Origin: Clostridiaceae bacterium
GTDB lineage: Bacteria > Bacillota > Clostridia > Tissierellales > Sporanaerobacteraceae
Assembly: GCA_019391515.1 (NCBI GenBank)
Contig: JAHXQP010000012.1
Span: 1-39,075, forward strand
Direction of reading: 5' to 3'
DNA length: 39,075 nt
Under the pieces are notes generated by a model. It made no database searches. It was not told the DNA's origin and saw nothing but the letters and a program-made list of their open reading frames with translations. Within the stretch, counting starts at the first letter, position 1, and every line of letters starts with the position of its first letter. Made by a program: the position numbers and the translations under genes. Below, in pieces: positions 26,287 to 35,119 of the stretch.

Positions 26287-28005
26287 GTGGAAAGGACTGA
26301 GCTTAAAAATTTAATATCTATAGCTGTAGGTAAGAAAAAGGCAGATTTAGTACTTAAAAACTGTTCTATTATAAATGTATTAACTAATGAGATAATAGAA
26401 GGGGATATAGCAATATACAATGGCAAGATTGCAGGAATAGGGAATTATACAGGAGAAGAAGAAGTTGATGTAGAGGGGAAATTTGTTGCTCCAGGGTTTA
26501 TTGACGGACATGTTCATATTGAATCTTCTATGTCAAGTCCAAGTCAATTTGCTAAGGCTATAATACCTAGAGGTACAACTACTATTATAGCTGATCCTCA
26601 TGAAATAGCTAATGTAAGTGGTATTGATGGAATTAAATATATATTAGATGATAGTGAAAATATACCATTAGATGTATATATAATGCTTCCAAGCTGTGTA
26701 CCTGCCACTCCTTTTGAAAATTCTGGAGCTAACCTTAAAGCTGAAGATTTAAGAGAGCTTATAGATCATGAAAGAGTATTAGGATTGGGAGAATTAATGA
26801 ATTATCCAGGGGTTATAAATGGAGATGAAGAAGTATTAGATAAAATACTTCTAGCAAAGGGTAAGAAAATTGATGGCCATGGTCCATTAATAAGTGATGG
26901 TCAATTAAATGCTTATATAGCGGCAGGAATATCTACAGAACATGAATGTTCTACAGTTAAAGAGATGAAAAACAGATTAAGACTAGGAATGTATGTTTTA
27001 ATAAGGGAAGGTTCAGCAGCAAAAAACTTAAAAGAATTAATTAAGGGAGTAAATAAAGAAAATTTAAATAGATGTTTATTCTGTACTGATGATAAACATC
27101 CAGATGATATATTAAGTGACGGTCATATAAATTATAATATTAAACTAGCTATAGAAGAAGGAATGAATCCCATAGGTGCTATAAAAATGGCTACTATAAA
27201 TGGAGCGGAATGTTATGGATTAAAGGATAGAGGAGCTATTGTTCCAGGATATATAGCAGATTTAGTGGTTATTGATAATTTAGAAGATTTTAATATTTTA
27301 AAAGTTTTTAAGAAAGGAAAAATGGTAGGAGAAGATTATAAACCGCTATTTGAAGTAAGCTCAACAGACACATTAAAGGTTGAAAACTCTGTAAATATTA
27401 AAAAGCTTACATTAAAGGATTTAGATATAGGACTTAAATCAAATAGTGCAAATGTTATTAAGCTTTTTTCACACAGTTTATTTACTGAAAAAGTAGAAAG
27501 GGAAGTAGAAGTAAAAGGTGGTAAATTTATATTTGGGAAAGAAGATATTTTAAAAGTAGCAGTAGTAGAAAGACATAATGGAACAGGTAATATTGGTCTT
27601 GGATTGGTTGAGAATTTTGGTTTAAAGGGAGGAGCTATTGCCTCAACTATTGCTCATGATTCTCATAATATAATAGCTATTGGAGATAGTGATGAGGATA
27701 TATTAAAAGCTATAGAAGAAATTGAAAAAATAGGCGGAGGAATAACTATTGTTTCAAATAAAAAGGTTTTGAAAAGTCTGCCACTTCCTATAGCAGGGCT
27801 TATGTCAGAAGATAGCTTGGAAAAAATTAACGATAAATTTAAAGAGATGCTTTCTATAGCTTATAAAGAATTAGGTGTAAATAGTGAGATAGATCCTTTT
27901 ATGACTCTTTCTTTTATTGCGTTACCAGTAATACCAGAACTAAAGATTACTGATATGGGATTATTTGATGTAAGTAAATTTAAATTTGTAGATATTTCAG
28001 ATTAA
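26287..28005 (+). CDS. ade: Adenine deaminase
   Basis: Metal-dependent amidohydrolase that turns adenine into hypoxanthine and ammonia. The 572-aa length is typical. The metal site is visible in FIDGHVHIESSMSSPSQF, with further ligands in IIADPHEIANV, IDGHGP and the STEHE region, and the C-terminal adenine deaminase domain has KGGAIASTIAHDSHNIIAIG. It begins at GTG 26287, preceded by GAGGAGGC. It has its own gap upstream and a strong terminator downstream. Together with the FchA-like gene it fits purine salvage or fermentation. No purine riboswitch is visible upstream. Confidence 0.95.
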   Translation: MERTELKNLISIAVGKKKADLVLKNCSIINVLTNEIIEGDIAIYNGKIAGIGNYTGEEEVDVEGKFVAPGFIDGHVHIESSMSSPSQFAKAIIPRGTTTIIADPHEIANVSGIDGIKYILDDSENIPLDVYIMLPSCVPATPFENSGANLKAEDLRELIDHERVLGLGELMNYPGVINGDEEVLDKILLAKGKKIDGHGPLISDGQLNAYIAAGISTEHECSTVKEMKNRLRLGMYVLIREGSAAKNLKELIKGVNKENLNRCLFCTDDKHPDDILSDGHINYNIKLAIEEGMNPIGAIKMATINGAECYGLKDRGAIVPGYIADLVVIDNLEDFNILKVFKKGKMVGEDYKPLFEVSSTDTLKVENSVNIKKLTLKDLDIGLKSNSANVIKLFSHSLFTEKVEREVEVKGGKFIFGKEDILKVAVVERHNGTGNIGLGLVENFGLKGGAIASTIAHDSHNIIAIGDSDEDILKAIEEIEKIGGGITIVSNKKVLKSLPLPIAGLMSEDSLEKINDKFKEMLSIAYKELGVNSEIDPFMTLSFIALPVIPELKITDMGLFDVSKFKFVDISD

Positions 28006-28006
28006 A

Positions 28007-28038
28007 ATTAGACAAAGAGGTTTTCCTCTTTGTCTAAT
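28007..28038 (+). terminator. Terminator after ade
   Basis: A perfect 14-bp stem (28007-28020 with 28025-28038) with loop TTTT is followed by a T-rich tract. Confidence 0.9.
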
Positions 28039-28156
28039 GAAATTTTATTTTTTCTTTCAAAATATCAAAAATACATATAGACTAAAGTTTTAAGTTTTAA
28101 ATTGAAAATCATATAATTTAGTAAAATATTTAATCATTACAGAAAGGCAAATAATA

Positions 28157-30187
28157 ATGAAAAAATTCAATAAATTAATATTATTTTTAATTTTAGCAAT
28201 GGCTTTTATATCTATACTATGTAATGAAATTGTAAAAAGTCAGTATGATGTAAATTTAATTCAGTTTTTTTATAAATCTACTGATCTTTCTAAAAGTGAA
28301 AAGGAGTGGTTAGAAGAAAACCCTGATATAGTATATTGTGCAGATCAGAATTCTCCGCCTTTAAGATATGTAGATAAAGAAACCAAACAATTTAAAGGTA
28401 TTTCAATAGATATAATTCGTGCGTTATCTATTGAAATAGGAGTTGAAATCAAGATAAAACCTTTACCTTTTAGTAATTCAATAGAAAGTCTTGAAAAAGG
28501 AGATACAGATATATGTGACTTATTTCCAAATAATGAACGAAGTAAAAAATTTTTATTTTCAGATCCAATTTATAATTTGAGAGGAGTAGTACTTGTACGT
28601 AATAAAGGAAATAGTATAAAAGGTTTCAATGATATCAACGGGAAAAGGATTGCAACACCAGAGAAAGATTACTCAATAGAATTTTTAAGTGGAAGATTTA
28701 AAGGGGTAGATTTTAAATTTACGAAGGATATTGAAGAAGCAATAAAATTATTAGAAGAGGAAAAAGTTGATGCCGTAGTTGGGGATGAAGCAGTTATAGG
28801 ATATTTTCTTGAGATTCTAAAACTTAAAGATGAAATGCATATATTGGACCCTTATTTATATGAGGAAGAAGTAATACTTGCGGTACCTAAAGATAAAGAA
28901 ATTCTCATAAAAATTTTAAATAAATCAATATTAGGAATTAAAAAGAAGAAGGTAATGGAAAAAATACAACAAAAATGGTTTGGTATTTCTGTGCCCATTG
29001 CCTTTGAAAAAAAATCGAGTAAGATACTTTTATACTCTACTTTTGGAATATTGTTTCTATTTTTAGTGGCTTTTATTTTTTATATTTGGAACAAAAAACT
29101 CAAAGATGAAGTAGAAAAAAGGACTAAAGAACTTATTATAAGTAGGAATGATCTTCAGACTACTTTTGACGGCATAACTTATTTTATGATGATTTTTGAT
29201 GAAAATTTAAATATTTTAAATTTAAATAATTCTGTTTCTGAATATATAGGTAAAAGTAAAGAAGAAATAGTTAATTTAGGAAGTGGATTTTTGAAAGAAA
29301 TCTTATTTGATGGGGATTGTATTGGATTTATAATAAAGAAAACTTTTCAGGATGGAAATGAAAGAAAAGTTGAAATTAAAAATCAAGATGATAAAATTTA
29401 TGAACTTAATACCTTTCCTTTAAGGGATGATAAAGAAGAGATATTGAAAGTTTTAGTTTCTATAAAGGATATAACAGAAAATAAGATAAATGAAAGCAAT
29501 CTTTTACAAACAAGCAAAATGGTAGCAGTAGGTCAATTAGCTGCAGGAGTAGCACATGAAATAAGGAACCCTTTAGGACTTATTAAAAATTATACCTATA
29601 TTTTAAAAAAAGAAATAAATAAACTTCAAATAAAAAATAGTAGAATAAATAAATCAATATATAATATTGAAAATTCTGTTCAAGGAGCAAGTCAAATAAT
29701 AGCTAACCTTTTAAATTTTTCTAGAATATCAAATAGAGAAAATAAAGAAGTTGATATAAATATTTTTGCAAAAGATATTATACAATTAGAAAAAAAGACA
29801 TTGGAAAAACAAGGGATATCTTTGATAGTGGATATAGAAGAGAAAACTTATTGTAATATTAATGAAGAGGCTTTAAAGCATATACTAATTAATTTAATAT
29901 CAAATTCAATTGATGCTATGCCCAATGGAGGAAGTTTAAAAATAAAAGGATATAAGAAGAGAAAAAAACTATGTATTTCAATTGAAGATACAGGCATAGG
30001 AATATCAGATAAGGATTTATCTAATATATATAACCCTTTTTATACTACAAAATTGCCTAATAAAGGTACTGGGTTAGGCCTTTATATAGTATATAATGAA
30101 ATTCAAAAACTTGGTGGGGACATTTCAGTAAAAAGTAAGTTGAGAGAAGGAACTAAGTTTAGCATAATATTGCCAGACCAATTATAG
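28157..30187 (+). CDS. Sensor histidine kinase with periplasmic solute-binding (SBP_bac_3) domain
   Basis: Membrane sensor of a two-component system, 676 aa. Residues about 5-25 form a membrane anchor. Residues about 40-275 resemble a family 3 amino-acid-binding protein (CADQNSPPLRYVD, GISIDIIRALSIEIG, GDTDICDLFPNNERSKKF). A second membrane segment (LLYSTFGILFLFLVAFIFYIW) follows, then a PAS-like domain, and a HisKA domain with the phospho-accepting His467 in AAGVAHEIRNPLGL. The ATPase domain ends the protein (LINLISNSIDAMPNGG, DTGIGI, GTGLGL). The partner regulator starts 12 bp after its stop. The ligand is unknown; an amino acid such as ornithine would fit the domain and the target genes. 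Confidence 0.9.
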   Translation: MKKFNKLILFLILAMAFISILCNEIVKSQYDVNLIQFFYKSTDLSKSEKEWLEENPDIVYCADQNSPPLRYVDKETKQFKGISIDIIRALSIEIGVEIKIKPLPFSNSIESLEKGDTDICDLFPNNERSKKFLFSDPIYNLRGVVLVRNKGNSIKGFNDINGKRIATPEKDYSIEFLSGRFKGVDFKFTKDIEEAIKLLEEEKVDAVVGDEAVIGYFLEILKLKDEMHILDPYLYEEEVILAVPKDKEILIKILNKSILGIKKKKVMEKIQQKWFGISVPIAFEKKSSKILLYSTFGILFLFLVAFIFYIWNKKLKDEVEKRTKELIISRNDLQTTFDGITYFMMIFDENLNILNLNNSVSEYIGKSKEEIVNLGSGFLKEILFDGDCIGFIIKKTFQDGNERKVEIKNQDDKIYELNTFPLRDDKEEILKVLVSIKDITENKINESNLLQTSKMVAVGQLAAGVAHEIRNPLGLIKNYTYILKKEINKLQIKNSRINKSIYNIENSVQGASQIIANLLNFSRISNRENKEVDINIFAKDIIQLEKKTLEKQGISLIVDIEEKTYCNINEEALKHILINLISNSIDAMPNGGSLKIKGYKKRKKLCISIEDTGIGISDKDLSNIYNPFYTTKLPNKGTGLGLYIVYNEIQKLGGDISVKSKLREGTKFSIILPDQL

Positions 30188-30199
30188 GGGGAATAGAAA

Positions 30200-31543
30200 A
30201 TGAATTCTCAATTTAAAATATTAGTAGTTGATGATGAAATAGAGTACCAAGAAGTTTATAAAATGATATTAGAAGATGAAGGATATATTGTTGATACTGC
30301 TTCTTCAGGAAAAAAAGCATTAGAAAAATTGGACAGGGAATATTTTAATTTAGTACTGGCAGATTTGATAATGGAAGGAATGAATGGAATTGAGATGCTC
30401 AAAGAGATTAAGAAAAAAGATGAGGAAATAGAAGTCATTATAGTTACGGGTTATGGTTCCATTGAAAGTGCAGTAGAGGCTATTAAACAAGGTGCTTTTA
30501 GTTATTTTATAAAAGATCATGATCCTGAAGAGTTAATTTTAGAAATAAAAAAGGTAAGAGATATATTTAAACTAAAGTTTGAAAATAAAACTTTAAAGGA
30601 AGGGAATAAAGAAAAAGGTTATTTAATCGAAACTAATAACTTAAAATTTAAAGAAGTTTTAGAAGTTGCAGCAAAGGCAGCTAAAAGCGATTCTAGTATA
30701 TTTATAACAGGAGAATCAGGGGTAGGAAAGGAGATAATGGCAAGATATATTCATAAATTAAGTTTAAGGGAAGGAAAATTTGTACCAGTTAATTGTCAGG
30801 CATTATCAGAAAATCTATTGGAATCTGAATTATTTGGCCATGAAAAAGGTTCATTTACAGGAGCTATTGAGAAAAGAATAGGAAGATTTGAAGAGGCTAA
30901 TGGGGGCACTCTATTTTTAGATGAAATAGGAGAGATGCCAATAAGTATACAAATAAAACTTTTAAGGGCTCTTGATACAAAAATCATTGAAAGAATTGGC
31001 AGCAATAGGCCTATTGAAGTAGATTTAAGATTTGTAACTGCTACCAATAAAGATATGCAAGAGGCTATTAAAAGTGGAGATTTTAGACAAGATTTATACT
31101 TTAGGATAAACACTATTCCTATAAGAATTCCACCACTAAGAGAAAGACGAGAAGATCTTCCTATGTTTATTGATTTTTTTCTTAATAAATATGAAAAAGA
31201 AACAAAAAAAAGAATTTCGAAAGTAGAAGATGAAGTAATAAATTTTCTTTTAAGTTATGATTATCCTGGGAATATAAGGGAGTTAAGAAATATAATTGAA
31301 AGATTGATTGTGCTTTCTGATGACGGAGTAATTAGGAAAAAATATTTGCCAGAGTACCAAAAAAATTCTTCTTATAAATCTTTAACTTTAAAAGAATATA
31401 GAGAGTTAGTAGAAAAGGATTATATAGAAAAAACTTTGTTAGAATTTGATTTAGACAAAGATTTAGCATCTCATTTTCTTGGCATAAGCAAAAGACAATT
31501 ATATAATAAAATTTCAGAATATGATATCAATCTAGTAAAATGA
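30200..31543 (+). CDS. Sigma-54-dependent response regulator (NtrC family)
   Basis: Enhancer-binding activator of sigma-54 RNA polymerase, 447 aa. The receiver domain has VVDDEIEY and phospho-accepting Asp55 ([11 protein letters not shown]). The AAA+ domain shows Walker A GESGVGKE (about residues 171-178), Walker [11 protein letters not shown] and the sigma-54 contact loop GSFTGA (217-222), a Ser variant of the usual GAFTGA. The C-terminal Fis-type helix-turn-helix is [20 protein letters not shown]. It is encoded with the upstream kinase, and a consensus sigma-54 promoter lies just after it, so the adjoining nhaC-ortAB genes are the obvious target. Confidence 0.95.
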   Translation: MNSQFKILVVDDEIEYQEVYKMILEDEGYIVDTASSGKKALEKLDREYFNLVLADLIMEGMNGIEMLKEIKKKDEEIEVIIVTGYGSIESAVEAIKQGAFSYFIKDHDPEELILEIKKVRDIFKLKFENKTLKEGNKEKGYLIETNNLKFKEVLEVAAKAAKSDSSIFITGESGVGKEIMARYIHKLSLREGKFVPVNCQALSENLLESELFGHEKGSFTGAIEKRIGRFEEANGGTLFLDEIGEMPISIQIKLLRALDTKIIERIGSNRPIEVDLRFVTATNKDMQEAIKSGDFRQDLYFRINTIPIRIPPLRERREDLPMFIDFFLNKYEKETKKRISKVEDEVINFLLSYDYPGNIRELRNIIERLIVLSDDGVIRKKYLPEYQKNSSYKSLTLKEYRELVEKDYIEKTLLEFDLDKDLASHFLGISKRQLYNKISEYDINLVK

Positions 31544-31580
31544 AAAAAGCTTCACAATTTTGTGAAGCTTTTTTCATTTT
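31537..31580 (+). terminator. Terminator after response regulator
   Basis: A 21-bp near-perfect palindrome (31537-31557 with 31560-31580) with a 2-base centre overlaps the stop codon of the regulator. It includes GCTTCACAA/TTGTGAAGC and ends in a T-rich arm. Confidence 0.85.
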
Positions 31581-31591
31581 ACTTTTAAGCG

Positions 31592-31605
31592 GGCAAGCGT
31601 TTGCC
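31592..31605. promoter_or_regulatory. Candidate activator-binding inverted repeat
   Basis: GGCAAGCGTTTGCC is an inverted repeat with one mismatched pair, G+C-rich in an AT-rich gap. It is centred about 30 bp upstream of the sigma-54 -24 element. It is the best candidate operator for the adjacent NtrC-family regulator. Confidence 0.6.
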
Positions 31606-31627
31606 GAGATTTATGGACTTTGACTAT

Positions 31628-31643
31628 TGGCATTAAAGTTGCA
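31628..31643 (+). promoter_or_regulatory. Sigma-54 (-24/-12) promoter of nhaC-ortAB
   Basis: TGGCATTAAAGTTGCA matches the sigma-54 consensus, with GG (31629-31630) and GC (31641-31642) separated by the required 10 bp. It lies 43 bp upstream of the antiporter start and directly after a sigma-54 activator gene. Confidence 0.88.
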
Positions 31644-31686
31644 ATAATTATTTATATATAAAAATTGAAACAAGGAGGAGAAGGAT

Positions 31687-33117
31687 TTGGATAGCACTAA
31701 ACAGAAAAGAAAATTAGAATTTTATGGCGGAGGTTGGGTTTCGTTTTTACCATTTTTATTTTTTATAGCTATAGCAATTTATATAAGTGTTTTAAAAGCT
31801 CCTGACATAAAAGGTATGTGGGTGGGAGCTGTTACAGGTATTATAGTAACATTTTTCTTTGCAAAAGATAAGATGAGATATTCAGAAGTAATCATTGAAG
31901 GAATGTCTGATGAGCTAGCTATAACTCCGGTAGCTTGTTGGATTTTTGCAGGATTATTTGCAACAATTCTTAAATCAACAGGTTTAGTAGAAGGTATAAC
32001 ATGGGCAGCTTATCATATTGGAGCTAAAGGTAGACTTTATACTATTATTACATTTTTTGCTTGTGCATTATTTGCCACAGCTTCTGGGACAGGTTTTGGA
32101 ACTATAATTGCAGGAGTTTCACTTCTTTATCCAGCAGGAGTTTTTTTAGGGGCCAATCCTGTAGTGCTTGTTGGAGCTATTATAGGTGGAGGAGCTTTTG
32201 GAGATAATTTAGCACCAGTATCAGATACAACTATTTGCTCTGCTACAAGTCAAGGAGCAGATGTTGGAGGAGTAGTGCGTTCAAGGTTAAGATATTCAAT
32301 TGCAGCTTCTATAATCACATTAGTGTTTATGATTATATTTGGAGGAAGCGGTGCAGGGGCAAGTGAAGCAATTCCTTATGAAGAACTTTCTCAATATATG
32401 AATCCAAAAGGATTGATAATGCTTATTCCAGCTATAATTACTATTTATGCAGCTATTAAAAAAGGTGATCTTATATATGCAACTACATTAGGAACTGTTC
32501 TTTCTACAGTAGTTGCTCTTGCTGCAAATCTTGTAACTGTAGATCAATTAATAGGAATTGAAGATGGAAGTGTTACAGGAATAATTGTCGAAGGAATAGG
32601 CGGAATGGTTGATATTTGTATATTAGCATTGCTTATATTTGCTTGCGTTAATATTATGCAAGAAGGTGGAGGAGATAAAAAATTATTAGGAGTTGCTGAA
32701 AAATTTGTAAAAACTGCACGAGGAGCAGAAGCTTCAATTGCTGCATTAGTTATAGTTATGGCAAGTATAATGGGGTTAAATGCGCCACCAATACTAGCTG
32801 TTGGTACTTCTTATGCAAAACCTATGGGCGAAAAATTTAAAATTCATCCTTATAGAAGAGCAAATATATTAGATGGTACAGCAAATACACTAGTATATTC
32901 TGTGCCTTGGTCTACAGCATTACTCCTTGCTCAATCTCTCACAAAAGATGTTAGCATACAGTATGGTTCAGCTATTCCTATAGTCACAGCAGACCAAATG
33001 TGGCCTTATATTATATATTGTTGGGCTATGTTAGCCGTTATGATATTTGCTATTATTACAGGTTGGGGTAGGACATATATAGATGCTGAAGGGAATGAAG
33101 TCAAAACTTTATCTTAA
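31687..33117 (+). CDS. nhaC: Na+/H+ antiporter NhaC family protein
   Basis: Polytopic membrane antiporter of the NhaC type, 476 aa with about eleven or twelve hydrophobic segments. Motifs include FATASGTGFGTIIAGVSLLYPAG, IIGGGAFGDNLAPVSDTTICSAT and SIMGLNAPPILAVGTSYAKPMG. It starts at TTG 31687, with AAGGAGGAG upstream. NhaC-type carriers occur in ornithine-degradation clusters of Clostridium sticklandii relatives, where they may move ornithine or alanine, or support pH. It leads a sigma-54-driven unit with ortA and ortB; the true substrate is not decided by sequence. Confidence 0.87.
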   Translation: MDSTKQKRKLEFYGGGWVSFLPFLFFIAIAIYISVLKAPDIKGMWVGAVTGIIVTFFFAKDKMRYSEVIIEGMSDELAITPVACWIFAGLFATILKSTGLVEGITWAAYHIGAKGRLYTIITFFACALFATASGTGFGTIIAGVSLLYPAGVFLGANPVVLVGAIIGGGAFGDNLAPVSDTTICSATSQGADVGGVVRSRLRYSIAASIITLVFMIIFGGSGAGASEAIPYEELSQYMNPKGLIMLIPAIITIYAAIKKGDLIYATTLGTVLSTVVALAANLVTVDQLIGIEDGSVTGIIVEGIGGMVDICILALLIFACVNIMQEGGGDKKLLGVAEKFVKTARGAEASIAALVIVMASIMGLNAPPILAVGTSYAKPMGEKFKIHPYRRANILDGTANTLVYSVPWSTALLLAQSLTKDVSIQYGSAIPIVTADQMWPYIIYCWAMLAVMIFAIITGWGRTYIDAEGNEVKTLS

Positions 33118-33169
33118 TGAATAGAATTTAATTCTTAATAAATATTATAAAAATAAGGGGATGAGTTAA

Positions 33170-33481
33170 TTGAATTATGATGCTAAAAAAGGAAGTTGGG
33201 TTCAAGTTCATCAAATTATATTAAAACCTGAAGAAAGAACAGCAAAGATTCCAGAAGAAACTAAAAAGGTACCGTTAGAGTTGTGGGTTAAAGGTTATTT
33301 AAATGTAGAGGGAAATATTGGTGATGTAGTTGAAATAACTACTTTAACAAAGAGGAGAGTAAAGGGAGAATTAGTAGAAATAAATCCAATATATGATTAT
33401 GGTTTTGGTGAAGAATTTGTACCTGAATTAGTACGAATAGGTGAAATGGTTAAATCAATAGTTAGAGGAGATGATAAATAA
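33170..33481 (+). CDS. ortA: 2-amino-4-oxopentanoate thiolase, alpha subunit
   Basis: Small subunit of AKP thiolase, which cleaves 2-amino-4-oxopentanoate with CoA into alanine and acetyl-CoA in ornithine fermentation. The 103-aa product has AKKGSWVQVHQIILKPEERTA, the block VPLELWVKGYLNVEGNIGD and FGEEFVPELVRIGEM, which I recognise as OrtA. It begins at TTG 33170; a nearby ATG at 33161 stops after two codons. Its stop overlaps the ortB ATG (TAATG), so the two subunits are translationally coupled. Confidence 0.88.
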   Translation: MNYDAKKGSWVQVHQIILKPEERTAKIPEETKKVPLELWVKGYLNVEGNIGDVVEITTLTKRRVKGELVEINPIYDYGFGEEFVPELVRIGEMVKSIVRGDDK

Positions 33482-34884
33482 TGGCTTTAGATATGTCTTA
33501 TAAAGGTGTAATGTCTAGACAAGATGAGATTATAAAAAAATCAACTAGAATTGAATATTCTGACTATGAAATAAATAAACTTACTTTTGATTATGAGAAA
33601 ATGATGAAAGATACGGGAATTAACCTACAGGATATAATAAGAATTCAAAGGGAGACAGGAGTAGGGAACACCCCTTTAATAGAACTAAAAAATTTAACTA
33701 GATTAGTAAGGAAAATATCTCCAAATGGTAAAGGGGCTAGAATATTTGTAAAAGATGAACAGTGTAATCCATCAGGAAGTTTTAAAGATAGACGTGCTTC
33801 TATATCTGTTTATATGGCTGAAAAGCTAGGATATAAAGGCGTAGCAGCCGCAACAAGTGGAAATTATGGTGCTGCCGTTGCAAGCCAAGCTGCTATGAGA
33901 AATTTAGATTGTATTATTGTACAAGAATGCTATGATTCAAAAAAAGTTGGACAACCAGAGATTTTAGAAAAACAAAGAAAATGTGAATGCTTAGGTTCAG
34001 AAGTTATTCAACTTTCAGTAGGGCCAGAGTTATTTTATAGTTTCTTAAGGTCTTTAGAAGAAACTGGGTTTTTCAATGCATCATTGTACTCACCTTATGG
34101 AATAGCAGGAGTAGAATCTTTAGGGTATGAAATAGCTATGCAATGTAGGGAACAAGCAGGAAAGGATCCTGATGTGGTTATAGCAACTAATGCTGGTGGT
34201 GGCAATTTGACAGGTACTGCAAGGGGCCTTATAAAAGCTGGCGCAGTAGATACTAAAATTTATGGTGCAAGTGTAGACTTATCTGGTCTTCATATGGCAT
34301 CTGATATTGATTTTAATAGAAAATCTTTTACTACTGGACATACAGGTTTTTCAATTCCTTTTACTACCTGGCCAGATAGGGCTGATGTACCTAGATCAGC
34401 AGCAAGAGCTTTAAGATATATGGATGAATATTTATTGGTAAAACAAGGGGAAGTATTTTTTATAACAGAAACCCTTGCCCAACTGGAAGGAATGGAAAGA
34501 GGGCCTGCTGGAAATACATCATTGGCAGCTGCTTTTGCATTAGCTAGAGAATTAGATGAAGATCAAGTAATAGTTGTTCAAGAAACAGAATATACAAGTG
34601 CAGGCAAACATCCATTAGCTCAATTATCTTTTGCAAGACAAAATGGAATAGAAATTAAGTTTGGAAATCCTGATGAAGAGATACCAGGAAAGAACATTAT
34701 TCTTCCAGAACATCCATCTTTAATAAACAGTAGACATTATGAAATGGATAAATTAAGAAGCTCATATATAAAAAATGCTCTTAAAGTAGTAGATGTTGAT
34801 GAGCTGCAAGATATAGATATAGAATTTTTAGCAGAAGAAACCAACACAAATGTAGATTATGTTAAAAAAAATTTATATAAATAG
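33481..34884 (+). CDS. ortB: 2-amino-4-oxopentanoate thiolase, beta subunit (PLP-dependent)
   Basis: Catalytic subunit of AKP thiolase, 467 aa, a fold-type II PLP enzyme related to threonine synthase. The PLP lysine is Lys102 in NPSGSFKDRRAS. The phosphate-binding glycine loop is ATNAGGGNLTGTARG, and AATSGNYGAAVASQAAM is the substrate loop. It pairs with ortA (TAATG overlap). The other ornithine-pathway genes (racemase, aminomutase oraS/oraE, dehydrogenase ord) are not in this window, so they must lie elsewhere if the pathway is complete. Confidence 0.92.
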   Translation: MALDMSYKGVMSRQDEIIKKSTRIEYSDYEINKLTFDYEKMMKDTGINLQDIIRIQRETGVGNTPLIELKNLTRLVRKISPNGKGARIFVKDEQCNPSGSFKDRRASISVYMAEKLGYKGVAAATSGNYGAAVASQAAMRNLDCIIVQECYDSKKVGQPEILEKQRKCECLGSEVIQLSVGPELFYSFLRSLEETGFFNASLYSPYGIAGVESLGYEIAMQCREQAGKDPDVVIATNAGGGNLTGTARGLIKAGAVDTKIYGASVDLSGLHMASDIDFNRKSFTTGHTGFSIPFTTWPDRADVPRSAARALRYMDEYLLVKQGEVFFITETLAQLEGMERGPAGNTSLAAAFALARELDEDQVIVVQETEYTSAGKHPLAQLSFARQNGIEIKFGNPDEEIPGKNIILPEHPSLINSRHYEMDKLRSSYIKNALKVVDVDELQDIDIEFLAEETNTNVDYVKKNLYK

Positions 34885-34910
34885 CATAATGTTAAAAAAA
34901 TAAATTAGAG

Positions 34911-35030
34911 AAAAAACAAGCTATATGCCTATTATTTAAATTGTAAAGAGTTTAGTATAAATATAAATCTTCCACTCCAAAATTTATTTATATATTTACA
35001 ATTTAAAAGGTGAATAATAGCTTGTTTTTT
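34911..35030 (+). terminator. Long terminal inverted-repeat hairpin after ortB
   Basis: Arms of about 36 nt at 34911-34947 and 34995-35030 pair through a 14-bp end (AAAAAACAAGCTAT) and a 13-bp inner stem (TTTAAATTGTAAA), with unpaired middles. They enclose a 47-nt loop, and the trailing arm ends in a T run. It could terminate nhaC-ortAB, encode a small RNA, or be a decayed miniature element. Confidence 0.6.
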
Positions 35031-35079
35031 ATTTATTGTTTATTACTATATAATTTTAATTATTATAATACATATAATA

Positions 35080-35088
35080 TGGTATAAT
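35080..35088 (+). promoter_or_regulatory. Promoter of cysteine desulfurase-family gene
   Basis: TGGTATAAT is an extended -10 element about 30 bp upstream of the start codon. The -35 region (35060-35065) is weak. Confidence 0.5.
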
Positions 35089-35119
35089 TATGATACTAGT
35101 TTACTCTGGAGGTGTTATT

